Assembly (NCBI RefSeq): GCF_000013385.1
Contig: NC_007760.1
Location: 1,116,001-1,180,000, forward strand
DNA from: Anaeromyxobacter dehalogenans 2CP-C
GTDB taxonomy: Bacteria; Myxococcota; Myxococcia; Myxococcales; Anaeromyxobacteraceae
DNA length: 64,000 nucleotides
Direction: 5' to 3'
Each line of letters opens with the position of its first letter. Within the stretch, counting starts at the first letter, position 1. Below, piece by piece: positions 8,562 through 17,725 of the stretch. The notes under the pieces are model-generated. The model saw only the letters and a program-made list of their open reading frames with translations, did not search any database and was not told the DNA's origin. Position numbers and translations under genes: made by a program.

Positions 8562-9497
8562 ATGGCGAGGAACCCGCGCGCGGTGGACCCGGTGCGCGCC
8601 GCGATGGCGCGGTCGGGCCCGCTCGACTGGGGAAACCTGCTGTTCTTCCTCGAGCTGTCCCGCAGCGGCAGCCTCGCGCGCGCGGCGAAGCGGCTCGGGG
8701 TGGACCGCAACACCGTCGGCCGCCGCGTGGCCGCGCTGGAGGACGAGCTCGGCCTGCCGCTCTTCGAGCGCGGGCCGCAGGGCTGGGCCTGCACCGCTGC
8801 GGGCGAGGAGCTGGCGGCGCTCGCCTCGCGCGTGGAGGAGGACGTCCTCGCCATCGCGCGGCACGCCGACGCGCGCGACCGGACGCCGGCCGGCACCGTG
8901 CGGCTCACCACCTCGGTGCCGGTCGCCAGCCACCTGCTCGCCCCGGCGGTGCCGTCGCTCCGCGCGCGCCATCCCCGGCTGCTCCTGGACGTGTCGGCGG
9001 ACTTCCGGAACTACGACCTCACCCGGCGCGAGGCGGACCTGGCGCTCCGGCTCGGCCGCCCCAGCGACGCCGGCCTGGTCGCGCGGAAGGTCGCGTCGGT
9101 CGCGTACGGCTTCTACGGCTCCCCCGCGTTCGCCGAGGAGCGGCGCGGCCGGATGGACCTGGCGCGCGACCCTGTGCTCGCGTACGAGGGCGCGACCTCG
9201 CCGCAGGAGCGGTGGATGGACGACCTCGCGCCGGCCCGCCTCGTCCCGTTCCGCTGCAACACCAGCCTGGCGCTCGCCGCGGCCGCGCGCACCGGGCTCG
9301 GCGCGGCGGTGCTGCCGTGCTTCGTCGCCGACGGCGACCCGGCGCTCGTCCGGCTCGACGGCCCGGAGCCGCCCTCGTACGACCTGTGGCTCCTCGTGCA
9401 CGGCGACCTGCGCCGCGTCCCGCGGGTGCGGGCCGTGATCGAGTGGGTGGACGGCGTGGTGGACGAGGCGCGCGACCTGCTCGCCGGCGCGCGCTGA
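8562..9497 (+). CDS. LysR-family transcriptional regulator
   Basis: 311 aa. A winged helix-turn-helix at about residues 22-80 (LFFLELSRSGSLARAAKRLG, then VDRNTVGRRVAALEDELG) is followed by a periplasmic-binding-like effector domain at about 105-305. The N-terminal extension of about 20 residues before the helix-turn-helix is longer than usual. GGGAGG lies 5 nt before the ATG. It is co-directional with the MFS exporter upstream rather than divergent, unlike most LysR regulators, so its target is uncertain. Confidence 0.92.
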   Translation: MARNPRAVDPVRAAMARSGPLDWGNLLFFLELSRSGSLARAAKRLGVDRNTVGRRVAALEDELGLPLFERGPQGWACTAAGEELAALASRVEEDVLAIARHADARDRTPAGTVRLTTSVPVASHLLAPAVPSLRARHPRLLLDVSADFRNYDLTRREADLALRLGRPSDAGLVARKVASVAYGFYGSPAFAEERRGRMDLARDPVLAYEGATSPQERWMDDLAPARLVPFRCNTSLALAAAARTGLGAAVLPCFVADGDPALVRLDGPEPPSYDLWLLVHGDLRRVPRVRAVIEWVDGVVDEARDLLAGAR

Positions 9498-9663
9498 CCC
9501 GTCCGCGCGCGCCCGCCCGCACGCCTGGCTGGCGCGCAGCGGCGCGGCGCCGAGGGGGGAGGGGCTGGCCGCGGACCCCGGCGGCAGCGTACAACTGCCT
9601 GGCAGCAACATCGCGCCGACCTCCGTTCGCGTCGAACGGTCGCCCTCGCGAAGAGGAGCGACC

Positions 9664-10626
9664 ATGGACGATCTGTCGGCGGGGACGCTGGTGCGGCATG
9701 CGACGCTGGGCCTCGGGCGCGTGGTGGCGCTCGAGCCGACGGCGGTGCACGTGTTCTTCCCCGGGGGGGAGTCCCGCTTCGCCGCGAAGCTCCGGCTGCC
9801 CGACGCGCGGCGCCTGCTCAGCCTCGAGGCGGCGGGGCACGATCCCTGGCTCGAGGGGCTCACGACGTTCGCGCTCGACGCCGACACGCGGCGGTACGCG
9901 CTCGCGGCCACCTGGATCACGCACGAGCAGGCGGTCGCGCAGTTCACGGCCGCGTGGCCCGGGGGCTTCTCCGGCGAGGCGTACCTCGCGCCGGGCGGCC
10001 GCGCCGGCGCCTGGCGCGCCGCCGGCGCGGAGATGGAGGCCGCGTTCGGAGGCGGCGCGGCCGCGGCGCTGCTGGCGGACGCCGACCACCGCGCCCTGGT
10101 CGAGCGCGCCCTGCGCGTGCTCCGGAAGGCCGCCGCCGCCCCCGGCACCGTGGACCTCGAGGAGGCCGAGGCGGCGCTCGCCGACGAGGCGACCGCGCTC
10201 CCGTTCTTCGAGGCGCTGCTCGCGGTGCTCGCGGTGCCCTCACCGGCGCGCGCGCGGTTCGAGCGCCTGTTCGCCGCGGCCGGCGCGCTGGGCGACGGCG
10301 CCGTGGCGTGGCAGCTCGCGACCGCGTTCCCGTTCGCCGCTTCCCCGGCGAAGCAGGTGTTCCTGTCGCCGCGGATCGCCTCGGCCGCCGCGGACCGGCT
10401 CGGCTTCGACCTGCGCCTCGACGCGGCGCCGGCGTGGAGCGCCTACGCGGCGCTGCGGACGTTCTCCGAGGGGCTGCTCGAGCGCCTCCGGCCGCTCGGG
10501 GCGCGCGACCTCGTGGACGTGGAGTCGTTCCTGCACGCGGTCGCGACGACGCGGCGCCCCGGCGCGGCGGCCGGCCGGTCGAGGGCGGCGCGCCCGTCCG
10601 CCGCGCGGCCCAAGAAGGCGCGCTGA
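9664..10626 (+). CDS. orphan protein with SH3-like (DUF3553-like) N-terminus
   Basis: 320 aa, no signal peptide. Residues 1-45 (GTLVRHATLGLGRVVALEPT, then a VHVFFPGG strand) look like the small SH3-like barrel of DUF3553 proteins, which reads as a nucleic-acid or chromatin-type module. The remainder is helical and Ala/Leu-rich without a recognisable catalytic motif. The last 25 residues are a basic Pro/Ala/Arg/Lys tail ending in PKKAR, suggesting nucleic-acid contact. GAGGAG lies 6 nt before the ATG. Similar full-length proteins are known to me only as uncharacterised. No functional link with its neighbours is evident. Confidence 0.8.
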   Translation: MDDLSAGTLVRHATLGLGRVVALEPTAVHVFFPGGESRFAAKLRLPDARRLLSLEAAGHDPWLEGLTTFALDADTRRYALAATWITHEQAVAQFTAAWPGGFSGEAYLAPGGRAGAWRAAGAEMEAAFGGGAAAALLADADHRALVERALRVLRKAAAAPGTVDLEEAEAALADEATALPFFEALLAVLAVPSPARARFERLFAAAGALGDGAVAWQLATAFPFAASPAKQVFLSPRIASAAADRLGFDLRLDAAPAWSAYAALRTFSEGLLERLRPLGARDLVDVESFLHAVATTRRPGAAAGRSRAARPSAARPKKAR

Positions 10627-10680
10627 GGCGCCCGGCGGCGCGGCGCGCTCGGGCGCGGGCGCCGTGCGCAACGTCGAGAG

Positions 10681-12648
10681 GTGCGCCGGCTCCGGCACGC
10701 CGTCCTCGGCACCGATCGCGACCTGTCGGATCCTCGGGTGCTCGACCGCGTCACGGTCGGCGTCCTCGCCGCCTGGATCGCGATGGGGGGCGACCTCCTC
10801 GGCTCCTGCGTGTACGGGCCCGACGTGCTCGGCCGCGCCAGCGGCGGGCACCGGGGCGTGCTGGTGGTCGCGGGCCTGGCCACGCTGGCGACCCTGGGGA
10901 TCCTCGCGCTCGCCTACACGCGGATGGTCGTGCACTTCCCGCACGGCGGGGGCGGCTACACGGCCGCGCGGCACGCCGCGGGCGAGCGGGCGGCCCTCGT
11001 GTCGGGCGTGGCGCTGGTGCTCGACGCCGGGCTCAACGTCGCGGTGTCCGTCGTCGCCTGCGTCGAGGCCGCCGCGGCGGTGCTCCCGGCGGGCTGGGCG
11101 GCGGCGCGGCTGCCGGCCTCGCTCGCGCTCGTGGCGCTGCTCGCGGTCGCGAACCTTCGCGGGGTGAAGGAGTCGGTGGCGCTCCTCGCCCCCATCCTGC
11201 TCGCGTTCGTCGGCTCGCACGTGCTGGTGCTCGGGGCGGCGCTCGTCCAGCGGGCGGGCGCGATCCCGGAGGCCGTCGCGGCGGTGCCGGGCGAGCTCTC
11301 GCGGCTCGCCGGCGAGCGCGGCGCGGCCGGCGCGCTCGGGACCGTGGTGCGGGCCTACGCGCTCGGCGGGGCCATCTACACCGGGCTCGAGTCGATCTCG
11401 AACGGCGTCCCCATCCTGCGCGAGCCCAAGGTCCGCACCGCGCGGCGGACCATGCTGCTCCTCGCCGGCGTGCCGGCGCTGCTCATCGCCGTGATCCTGG
11501 CCGGCTACCTGGCCTTCGACGTCCGGCCGGCGCCCGGCACGCCCATGAACGCGGCGCTGTTCGAGCGGGTCGCGGCGGGCCTGGGCGGCGGGGCCGCCGG
11601 CCGGCTGGCGGTCGCGATCCCGCTGCTCGCCGAGGCCGCGCTCCTGCTCCTGGCGGCGCAGACCGGGTTCGTGGACGGGCCGCGGATCCTGGGCGCGCTC
11701 GCCACCGACCGCTACCTCCCGCGGCGCCTCTCGCGGCTGAACGGCCGGCTGGTGCCCGCGCCGGGGGTGCTGCTGGTGGCGATCGTCGCGACGTCCGCGA
11801 CGGCGCTCACGCGCGCCGAGCTCGAGCCGCTCCTGGCGGTGTTCGTGACGAGCGTGTTCGTCACGTTCGGCATCAGCCAGTGGGCCATGCTCCGCCACGC
11901 GCTCCGCCGCCGGCTGCTGCGCGCCCCGTGGCGGGCGGACGGCGCGCTGCACGGGGTGGCGCTCGCGCTCTGCGCGGTGATCCTGGCCGGCACCGCCGCG
12001 AGCTGGCGCGCCGGCGCCGCGGTGACGCTGCTGCTCGTCGCGGCGGGCGCCGCGCTCGCGCTCGCCATCCGGCGCCGCTACGACGCGGTGGCGCGAGCGG
12101 CGGAGACGGCCGCCGCCCGGGCGGCGCCGGCGCTGCCCCCGGCGCCGCGGCCGTCGGCCGCGCTGAGCCCGGGCGCGCTCATCGCCCGGGAGGCGCCCAT
12201 CGCCGTGCTGGTGCTGGGCGAGCGCACCGCGCTCGCGCGGGTGGCGCTGGCGTGGCTGGGACGGCTCTCGGCCGGCCTGGGCGGGGTGATCCTGGCCGGC
12301 GCGTCGCTGGTGGACGCGGACGCGGTGCAGGGCGAGGAGCGGCTCCGCGAGCGCGAGCGCGAGCGGCGGCGCGAGCTCGAGGCCGTCGCCGAGGAGGTGC
12401 GGCGCGCCGGGGTGCCGGTCGCGGTCGCCCTGCGCCGCGGCGCCGATCTGCTCGAGACCACCGCCGCGCTGGTGGCCGAGCTCATGCGGGAGCGGCCTGC
12501 GCCGAGCGTGGTGGTCGGGTTCCGCTCGGAGCCCGACGGCGCGGCGGTGGATCCGCTGCTGCGCGAGGACTTCGCCGTGCGGCTGCAGGCGCGGCTGCAG
12601 CGCGAGGGGATCCCGATGGTCGTCGTGTCGGTGCCGCTCGAGGCGTGA
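10681..12648 (+). CDS. APC-superfamily permease with USP-like C-terminal domain
   Basis: 655 aa. About 12 membrane helices occupy residues 25-460, starting with a VGVLAAWIAMGGDLLGSCVY-type first helix typical of amino acid/polyamine/organocation permeases. The final 150 residues are soluble: a charged helix (EERLRERERERRRELEAVAE) followed by alternating beta/alpha segments resembling a universal stress protein fold, as in other transporter-USP fusions where the tail is thought to regulate transport. GTG start at 10681. Substrate unknown (amino acids or a cation are the usual choices). It converges on the 12688-13380 gene with a shared hairpin between them. Confidence 0.85.
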   Translation: MRRLRHAVLGTDRDLSDPRVLDRVTVGVLAAWIAMGGDLLGSCVYGPDVLGRASGGHRGVLVVAGLATLATLGILALAYTRMVVHFPHGGGGYTAARHAAGERAALVSGVALVLDAGLNVAVSVVACVEAAAAVLPAGWAAARLPASLALVALLAVANLRGVKESVALLAPILLAFVGSHVLVLGAALVQRAGAIPEAVAAVPGELSRLAGERGAAGALGTVVRAYALGGAIYTGLESISNGVPILREPKVRTARRTMLLLAGVPALLIAVILAGYLAFDVRPAPGTPMNAALFERVAAGLGGGAAGRLAVAIPLLAEAALLLLAAQTGFVDGPRILGALATDRYLPRRLSRLNGRLVPAPGVLLVAIVATSATALTRAELEPLLAVFVTSVFVTFGISQWAMLRHALRRRLLRAPWRADGALHGVALALCAVILAGTAASWRAGAAVTLLLVAAGAALALAIRRRYDAVARAAETAAARAAPALPPAPRPSAALSPGALIAREAPIAVLVLGERTALARVALAWLGRLSAGLGGVILAGASLVDADAVQGEERLRERERERRRELEAVAEEVRRAGVPVAVALRRGADLLETTAALVAELMRERPAPSVVVGFRSEPDGAAVDPLLREDFAVRLQARLQREGIPMVVVSVPLEA

Positions 12649-12682
12649 CGCGCCGGCCGTCCACGGCCGGGCGGCCGGCGCG
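12649..12682. terminator. bidirectional hairpin between convergent genes
   Basis: Perfect 11-bp inverted repeat (arms 12649-12659 and 12672-12682, 12-nt loop) beginning right after the permease stop and ending 5 nt before the stop of the opposite gene. GC-only stem without T-runs; probably serves both directions. Confidence 0.55.
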
Positions 12683-12687
12683 CCGCG

Positions 12688-13380
12688 TCAGTCGAGCACG
12701 TCGGTGTACTCCTTCGCTGCCCACCCGGTGACCGCCGTCCACGGCGGGGGCGAGGGGGCGCGGACGCGCTCGGCGACCGACGTCCTCACGATCGCCCCGC
12801 CCGCGCTGCGGCTCTCCACCCGCCGCGGATACTCCCCCACGACGTCCCACAGGACGTGGGTCGTCCCCCCGCCGGTGCGCCGCTCGTACCAGCGCGCGCC
12901 CCTGGGGGCGGGCCGCGCGGACGGGGTCATGGCCGCGAGCGCCCGCGCCGTGATGAAGCGCGTGGACGTCTCCCAGTCGCCCTCGAAGCCCACCGCGGCG
13001 CGGTCGGGCTCCGGGACCTCCAGCACCAGCTTCCGGTAGGGCACCACCAGGCGCAGCCGGATGCCCTGGCCCACGGGCGTGATCCAGCGCGCCGCGGTGG
13101 CGAGATCCTCGTGGGCGTGCCCCTCGTGGCCTGCGGCGCCGTGGGGCGCGGCGGCGTGCGCGTCGTGCGGCAGCACCCGCTCGATCCAGACGAGGTCGGC
13201 CCGCCGGTGCACCCGCTCGCGGAACGCGGTGGTGCGGGTGACGCCGTCGGCGCCGTGCGAGACCACGGTGTGGCGGACCTCGAGGTCGAGCGGGGGCGGG
13301 GTGGCGGCGACGCCGGCCGCGGGCAGGGCCGCGGCCGACGCCACCAGGATCGCGAGGGTGCGGGCGGCGATCCGGCGCAT
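12688..13380 (-). CDS. exported hypothetical protein with His-rich loop
   Basis: 230 aa with a signal peptide (residues 1-26). The mature protein is predominantly beta and carries a His-rich insert at about residues 72-92 (DAHAAAPHGAAGHEGHAHED) that could bind a metal such as zinc. No family is recognised. It starts 3 nt after the stop of the upstream alkaline phosphatase, so it is the last gene of a phosphatase operon, and a periplasmic accessory role (for example metal supply to the zinc phosphatases) is possible but only inferred. Confidence 0.8.
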   Translation of the reverse strand: MRRIAARTLAILVASAAALPAAGVAATPPPLDLEVRHTVVSHGADGVTRTTAFRERVHRRADLVWIERVLPHDAHAAAPHGAAGHEGHAHEDLATAARWITPVGQGIRLRLVVPYRKLVLEVPEPDRAAVGFEGDWETSTRFITARALAAMTPSARPAPRGARWYERRTGGGTTHVLWDVVGEYPRRVESRSAGGAIVRTSVAERVRAPSPPPWTAVTGWAAKEYTDVLD

Positions 13381-13383
13381 CGC

Positions 13384-14799
13384 CTACAGCCCCATCGCCG
13401 CGCGCACCAGCCCGAACACGCGCGTGTTGTCGATCGTCCCCTTGAACCCGGCGCTGCCGGCGCCCTTCGCGAACAGCATCACGTCGCCGCCGCCGTGCGT
13501 CTCGGAGCCGGGGGTGCCGAGCTGGACGCCCACGTCCTGCAGGTAGTCGGGGGCGGTGGTGTCGGCCAGGCTGGGGTCGGCGCGGTCGGCGGTCCGGGGC
13601 GTGCCGCCGTTGCCGAACACCAGCGTGGTGTACGGCCGGCCGTCGGCGGCGAGCGCCGGGACGGGCGCGCCGGTCACCGTGGTCTGCTTGAGGTCGGTGG
13701 AGAGGCCGAGCACCGGGTTGCCGCGGTGCGCGTACCCGTTGAACGCGAGCGTGTGGTCGTGGTCGGCGGTGACCACGACGAGCGTGTCCGCCGGGTCCAC
13801 CAGCGTGAGCGCCCGCGCGATGGCGTCGTCGAACGCCACGGTGTCCTCGAGCGCGCGCCGCGCGTTCGTCCCGTGGAGCGCGTGGTCGATGCGGCCGCCC
13901 TCGACCATCAGGAAGAAGCCGTCGCCGTCCTTCCGGAGGACGCGGATCGCCTTCTCGGTCATGTCGGCGAGGCTGGGCTCGTCGGCCGCCGCCGCGACGC
14001 GGTCCAGCTCGTAGGACAGGTGATCGCGGTTGAACAGCCCGAGCAGGCGGGTGGTGGCGGCGGGATCCACGGCGGCGAGCGCGCTGCCGGTGGTCACGTA
14101 CGTGTAGCCGGCCCCGGTGAACAGCGCGGTGAGGTCGGTCGCGTCGGTCCGCTTGCTGCCGGTGGTGGTGCTCGGGACGAAGTGCCGCCAGCCGCCGCCG
14201 AGCAGCACGTCCACGCCGGCGCCGAGCGCGGGGTTGAAGCGCGGGTGCCCCGGGGTGACCTGCTCCGCGATGGTGTTCTCGCCGTCGCGGTGGCAGAGGT
14301 GCGCGAACGTCGCGGCCGGGGTCGCGTGGGTGACGCGCGTGGTGGTCACCGCGCCGACCGCCTTGCCGGCGGCCTTGGCGAGCTCGAGCAGCGTGGTCAC
14401 GGGCGTGCCGTTCCCCGTCTCGGGGCAGGTGGAGCTCGCGCCGGAGACGTACGCGGCCGGCGGGGTGACCGACAGGTCGGCCGCGGAGGTCTCCGCCGAC
14501 ATCGAGACCACCTCGTTGTTCATCTTCACGCCCGTCATGTACGCCGACATGGACGGCGCGCTGTCGGTGGTCTGGGCGTTCGCGGAGAAGGTCTTCACCC
14601 GGGCCGTGCGGCCGAGGCCGTCGATGGCCAGGGCGCCGGCCTCGCCGTGCGCGAAGATGCGGGCCGCGGTGACGGTGGTGGGGCCCATCCCGTCGCCGAG
14701 GAAGAAGATGACGTTCTTGGCCGGGCCGGCGGCGAGGGCGTCGCCGGCGGCGAGCGCGAGCGCGAGCGCGAGCGCCGCGATGAGGTTGCGTGCGTGCAT
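13384..14799 (-). CDS. alkaline phosphatase (secreted)
   Basis: 471 aa with a cleavable signal peptide (residues 1-24, ending DALAAG). Active-site blocks of the zinc/magnesium alkaline phosphatase family are all present: FFLGDGMG (metal Asp), TTDSAPSMSAYMTG (nucleophile Ser), MVEGGRIDHALHG, VVTADHDHT and ETHGGGDV. The last block is of the ETHGGxDV kind found in animal and many environmental enzymes rather than the E. coli PhoA form. AGGAG lies 9 nt before the ATG. Second of two tandem paralogs (26 nt after the first). Releases phosphate from organic phosphomonoesters in the periplasm or outside the cell. Confidence 0.93.
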   Translation of the reverse strand: MHARNLIAALALALALAAGDALAAGPAKNVIFFLGDGMGPTTVTAARIFAHGEAGALAIDGLGRTARVKTFSANAQTTDSAPSMSAYMTGVKMNNEVVSMSAETSAADLSVTPPAAYVSGASSTCPETGNGTPVTTLLELAKAAGKAVGAVTTTRVTHATPAATFAHLCHRDGENTIAEQVTPGHPRFNPALGAGVDVLLGGGWRHFVPSTTTGSKRTDATDLTALFTGAGYTYVTTGSALAAVDPAATTRLLGLFNRDHLSYELDRVAAAADEPSLADMTEKAIRVLRKDGDGFFLMVEGGRIDHALHGTNARRALEDTVAFDDAIARALTLVDPADTLVVVTADHDHTLAFNGYAHRGNPVLGLSTDLKQTTVTGAPVPALAADGRPYTTLVFGNGGTPRTADRADPSLADTTAPDYLQDVGVQLGTPGSETHGGGDVMLFAKGAGSAGFKGTIDNTRVFGLVRAAMGL

Positions 14800-14825
14800 T
14801 GGGGATGTCTCCTGGAGGACGGCGG

Positions 14826-16268
14826 CTAGAGGCCCGCGGCCTGGCGGACCAGCGTGAAGACGGCGGTGTTGTCCATGACCCCGGTGAAGCGCTCCGCGCC
14901 GAGGCCGGCCGCGCCGATGAACACGTCGGTGCCGCCGTGGGTCTCGCCGCCGGCGGGCATGGGGACGGCGGCCTCCTGGTGGTAGGTGCTCGCGGAGACG
15001 GTCGCGTCGTCGAGCGCGGTGCGCGTGGCCGGGCGGCTCTCGCCGTTCCCGAAGCCGATCACCGTGTACGGGAGCCCGCCCACGTCCGGGTCGGGCGCGC
15101 CGGTGAGCACGTTGCGGACGAGGCCCAGGACGCCCGGGGCCGCGGCGGTGGTGGGGCCCGTCCGCCGCGCGTAGCCGTTCAGGACGAGCGTGTGGTCGTG
15201 GTCGGCGGTGACCACCACCAGCGTGTTCCTCAGCCCGGGATCGACCTGCTGCATGCGCGCGAGCGCGGCGGCGATGGCCTGGTCGAACGCCACCGTGTCC
15301 TGCAGCGCCTTCCTCGCGGTGGTCTCGTGGAGCGCGTGGTCGATGCGCCCGCCCTCGACCATCAGGAAGAAGCCCCTCGGGTTGCGCGTGAGCACGTCGA
15401 GCGCCTTCCCGGTCATCTCGGCGAGGCTGGGCTGCGCGGCCGGATCGCGGTCGAGGTCGTAGGCCATGTGGCTCCCCGTGAAGAGGCCCAGGAGCCGGCC
15501 GCCGGCCGGCGTCGCGGCGTCCAGCTCGGCCCTGGTCGAGGCGTAGGCCCAGCCCGCCGCCCTGAGCTCGGCGACGAGGTCGCGGCCGTCGGTGCGCGCG
15601 CCGCCCTGGGCGGCGGGGAGGAAGTGCCGGCGGCCGCCGCCCAGCACCACGTCCACCCCCGACCCGAGCGCCGCGTTGAAGCCGGCGCCGCCCGGGACGA
15701 GCTGCGCGGCGATGGTGTTCTCGGCGTCGCGGTGGCAGACGTGCGCGTAGGTCGCGGCCGGGGTGGCGTGGGTCACGCGGGTGGTGGTCACGACCCCGGT
15801 GGCGCGGCCGGCCGCCTTCGCGAGCTCGAGCAGCGTGGTCACCGGCGCGCCGTTGCCGGTGGGCGGGCACGCGCTGTCCGCGCCGGAGAGGTAGTCGCCC
15901 CCGGCGGCGTCGAACGCGCGCGTGTCGGGGGACATCGAGATGACCTCGTTGTTCGTCTTCACGCCCGTCATGTACGCGGCCATGGACGGCGCGCTGTCGG
16001 TGACCTGCGCGTCGTTCGAGTAGGTCTTGACGAAGCCGGTCTCCGGCAGCCCGTCGATGGTGAGCGCACCGTCCTCGCCGACCGAGTAGATGCGCGCGGC
16101 GGTGAGCGTCGTCATGCCCATGCCGTCGCCGAGGAAGAAGAGGACGTTGCGCGGCGGCGCGGGGCGCGGGCTCGACGACGCGTCCGACGAGCAGCCGCCG
16201 AGCGCGAGCGCGCCCGCGGCGAGCGCGGCGAGCGCGCGGTGGGAGGGGGAGCCGGGTGAGGATTGCAT
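14826..16268 (-). CDS. alkaline phosphatase (lipoprotein paralog)
   Basis: 480 aa. The signal peptide ends in a lipobox (ALALGGC, Cys at about 26), so this paralog is membrane-anchored, unlike the freely exported copy downstream. Catalytic blocks match: FFLGDGMGMTT, VTDSAPSMAAYMTG, MVEGGRIDHALHE, VVTADHDHT, ETHGGTDV. It is first in a three-gene operon (second phosphatase, His-rich exported protein). The two phosphatases align along their whole length, so they probably arose by tandem duplication, with anchoring differing. Phosphate limitation is the expected inducer, but I did not identify a convincing Pho box. Confidence 0.93.
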   Translation of the reverse strand: MQSSPGSPSHRALAALAAGALALGGCSSDASSSPRPAPPRNVLFFLGDGMGMTTLTAARIYSVGEDGALTIDGLPETGFVKTYSNDAQVTDSAPSMAAYMTGVKTNNEVISMSPDTRAFDAAGGDYLSGADSACPPTGNGAPVTTLLELAKAAGRATGVVTTTRVTHATPAATYAHVCHRDAENTIAAQLVPGGAGFNAALGSGVDVVLGGGRRHFLPAAQGGARTDGRDLVAELRAAGWAYASTRAELDAATPAGGRLLGLFTGSHMAYDLDRDPAAQPSLAEMTGKALDVLTRNPRGFFLMVEGGRIDHALHETTARKALQDTVAFDQAIAAALARMQQVDPGLRNTLVVVTADHDHTLVLNGYARRTGPTTAAAPGVLGLVRNVLTGAPDPDVGGLPYTVIGFGNGESRPATRTALDDATVSASTYHQEAAVPMPAGGETHGGTDVFIGAAGLGAERFTGVMDNTAVFTLVRQAAGL

Positions 16269-16401
16269 GCGAAGGACCGTCCTTTGCGTGGAGTGGGAGG
16301 AGCCGGGTATAGGCCTCGCCGCGTGGCGATCCGGTGCCGCGCGCGTGAGCTTCTCGCGCTGCGCCCAGCCGGGACGATCAGGGCGAAGGCGTGCCCGGAA
16401 T

Positions 16402-16417
16402 CGTCACCCGGGTGACG
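16402..16417. promoter_or_regulatory. 16-bp perfect palindrome before the histidine kinase gene
   Basis: CGTCACCCGGGTGACG is self-complementary. It lies about 70 nt upstream of the chosen kinase start and 134 nt upstream of the divergent phosphatase operon, so it could be an operator for either. A GTG at 16391 would place it inside the kinase reading frame, but that start has no ribosome site. Confidence 0.35.
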
Positions 16418-16486
16418 CGCGCCGGTCACCGCCCCTGCGCAGCATGCTACCGAGCTCGCGGCATCCCGCCGCGCCGAGGAGCCGAC

Positions 16487-17725
16487 GTGCACGGCAACGC
16501 CCATCCGCCCCCGACGTCCGTCGCCGCCGCGGCCGCGCGCCCCGGCGGCGCTCGCGAGGCGCGCCTCGCCGACGTCCTCACCGGCGACGCCCGGGTCTCG
16601 CCGGAGGAGCGGGTGGAGCGCGTGGCGGAGCGGTTCTTCGCCGAGCCCACGCTGGAGGCGGTGGCGCTGGTGGAGCCGGAGGGCGGTCGCCCCGCGGGGC
16701 TGCTCACCCGCGGGCGCCTCCTCGTGAAGCTCGCCCGCAACTTCGGTCACGAGCTGTACGCGAAGAAGCCGGTGACGCGGATCGCCGACCTCGCCCCGCT
16801 GGTGCTGCCGCACGACACCCCGCTGCCGGCCGCGGTCGAGCGGGCGCTGGCGCGCGACGCGGGCTCGGTCTACGACGAGGTCCTCGCGGTGGACGCGGTG
16901 GGCAGGTACGTGGGCCACGCCGCGGTCCGCGAGCTGGCGCGCGAGCAGGGCGCCGCGCTGGAGCGGAGCGCCGCCGAGCGCGAGGCCGCGCTGGCGCGGG
17001 CGCGCGATCTCGAGGAGGTGGACCGCCTCCGGGCGCGCTTCCTCGCCCACGCCACGCACGAGCTGCGCTCGCCGGTGAACGCGATCGTGGCCCTGGCGGA
17101 GCTCCTGCGGATGTCCTGCGCGCGCGGGAGCCTCGGCGACGTCGAGGCCCGCCTGCCGCTCCTGGTCCGCTCCGCCGACGCGCTGCGCGCGACCGTCAAC
17201 GAGCTGCTCGACCTCTCCAGGCTGCAGGCCGGCCGGATGGAGGTCACGATCGCGCCGGCCGACCTCGGCGCGCTCGTCGCCGAGGTGGCCGCGACCGTCC
17301 GGCTCCTCGCGGGCGCGAGGCCGATCGAGATCCGCGCCGACGCGACGCCGGGCCTGGTGCTCGAGACCGACGGCCCCAAGGTCCGGCGCATCCTGCTCAA
17401 CCTGGGCGCGAACGCGGCCAAGTTCACCTCGGCCGGCAGCATCCGGCTCGGCGCCGCCCCGGACGGCCGGGGCGGCGCGGTGCTGACGGTGGCCGACACC
17501 GGCTGCGGCATCGACGACGCCGACCTGCCGCGGCTGTTCGTGCCGTTCACCCAGCTCGAGGACGCCACCACGCGCACGCACGAGGGCACCGGCCTGGGCC
17601 TCGCCATCACCCGCTCGCTCGCGACGCTGCTCGGCGGGAGCGTCTCGGTCGCGAGCCGGCGGGGCGAGGGCACCACCTTCACCGTCCGGCTCCCCGCCGG
17701 ATCACCGAGGAGCGACACCGCATGA
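16487..17725 (+). CDS. sensor histidine kinase with CBS-like N-terminal region
   Basis: 412 aa, soluble. Residues about 30-150 resemble the CBS-type sensor found ahead of GGDEF and kinase domains (LLTRGRLLVKLARNFGHELY followed by a second half ending GRYVGHAAVRELA). A short coiled coil leads to HisKA with phospho-acceptor His191 in HATHELRSPVNA. The ATPase domain has an N-box (LNLGANAAKFT), DTGCGI and GTGLGLAI. GTG 16487 was chosen because GAGGAG lies 5 nt upstream. Overlaps the response-regulator start by 4 nt (ATGA), so the two are a translationally coupled pair. Ligand unknown; CBS-like modules commonly bind adenosyl compounds. Confidence 0.9.
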   Translation: MHGNAHPPPTSVAAAAARPGGAREARLADVLTGDARVSPEERVERVAERFFAEPTLEAVALVEPEGGRPAGLLTRGRLLVKLARNFGHELYAKKPVTRIADLAPLVLPHDTPLPAAVERALARDAGSVYDEVLAVDAVGRYVGHAAVRELAREQGAALERSAAEREAALARARDLEEVDRLRARFLAHATHELRSPVNAIVALAELLRMSCARGSLGDVEARLPLLVRSADALRATVNELLDLSRLQAGRMEVTIAPADLGALVAEVAATVRLLAGARPIEIRADATPGLVLETDGPKVRRILLNLGANAAKFTSAGSIRLGAAPDGRGGAVLTVADTGCGIDDADLPRLFVPFTQLEDATTRTHEGTGLGLAITRSLATLLGGSVSVASRRGEGTTFTVRLPAGSPRSDTA

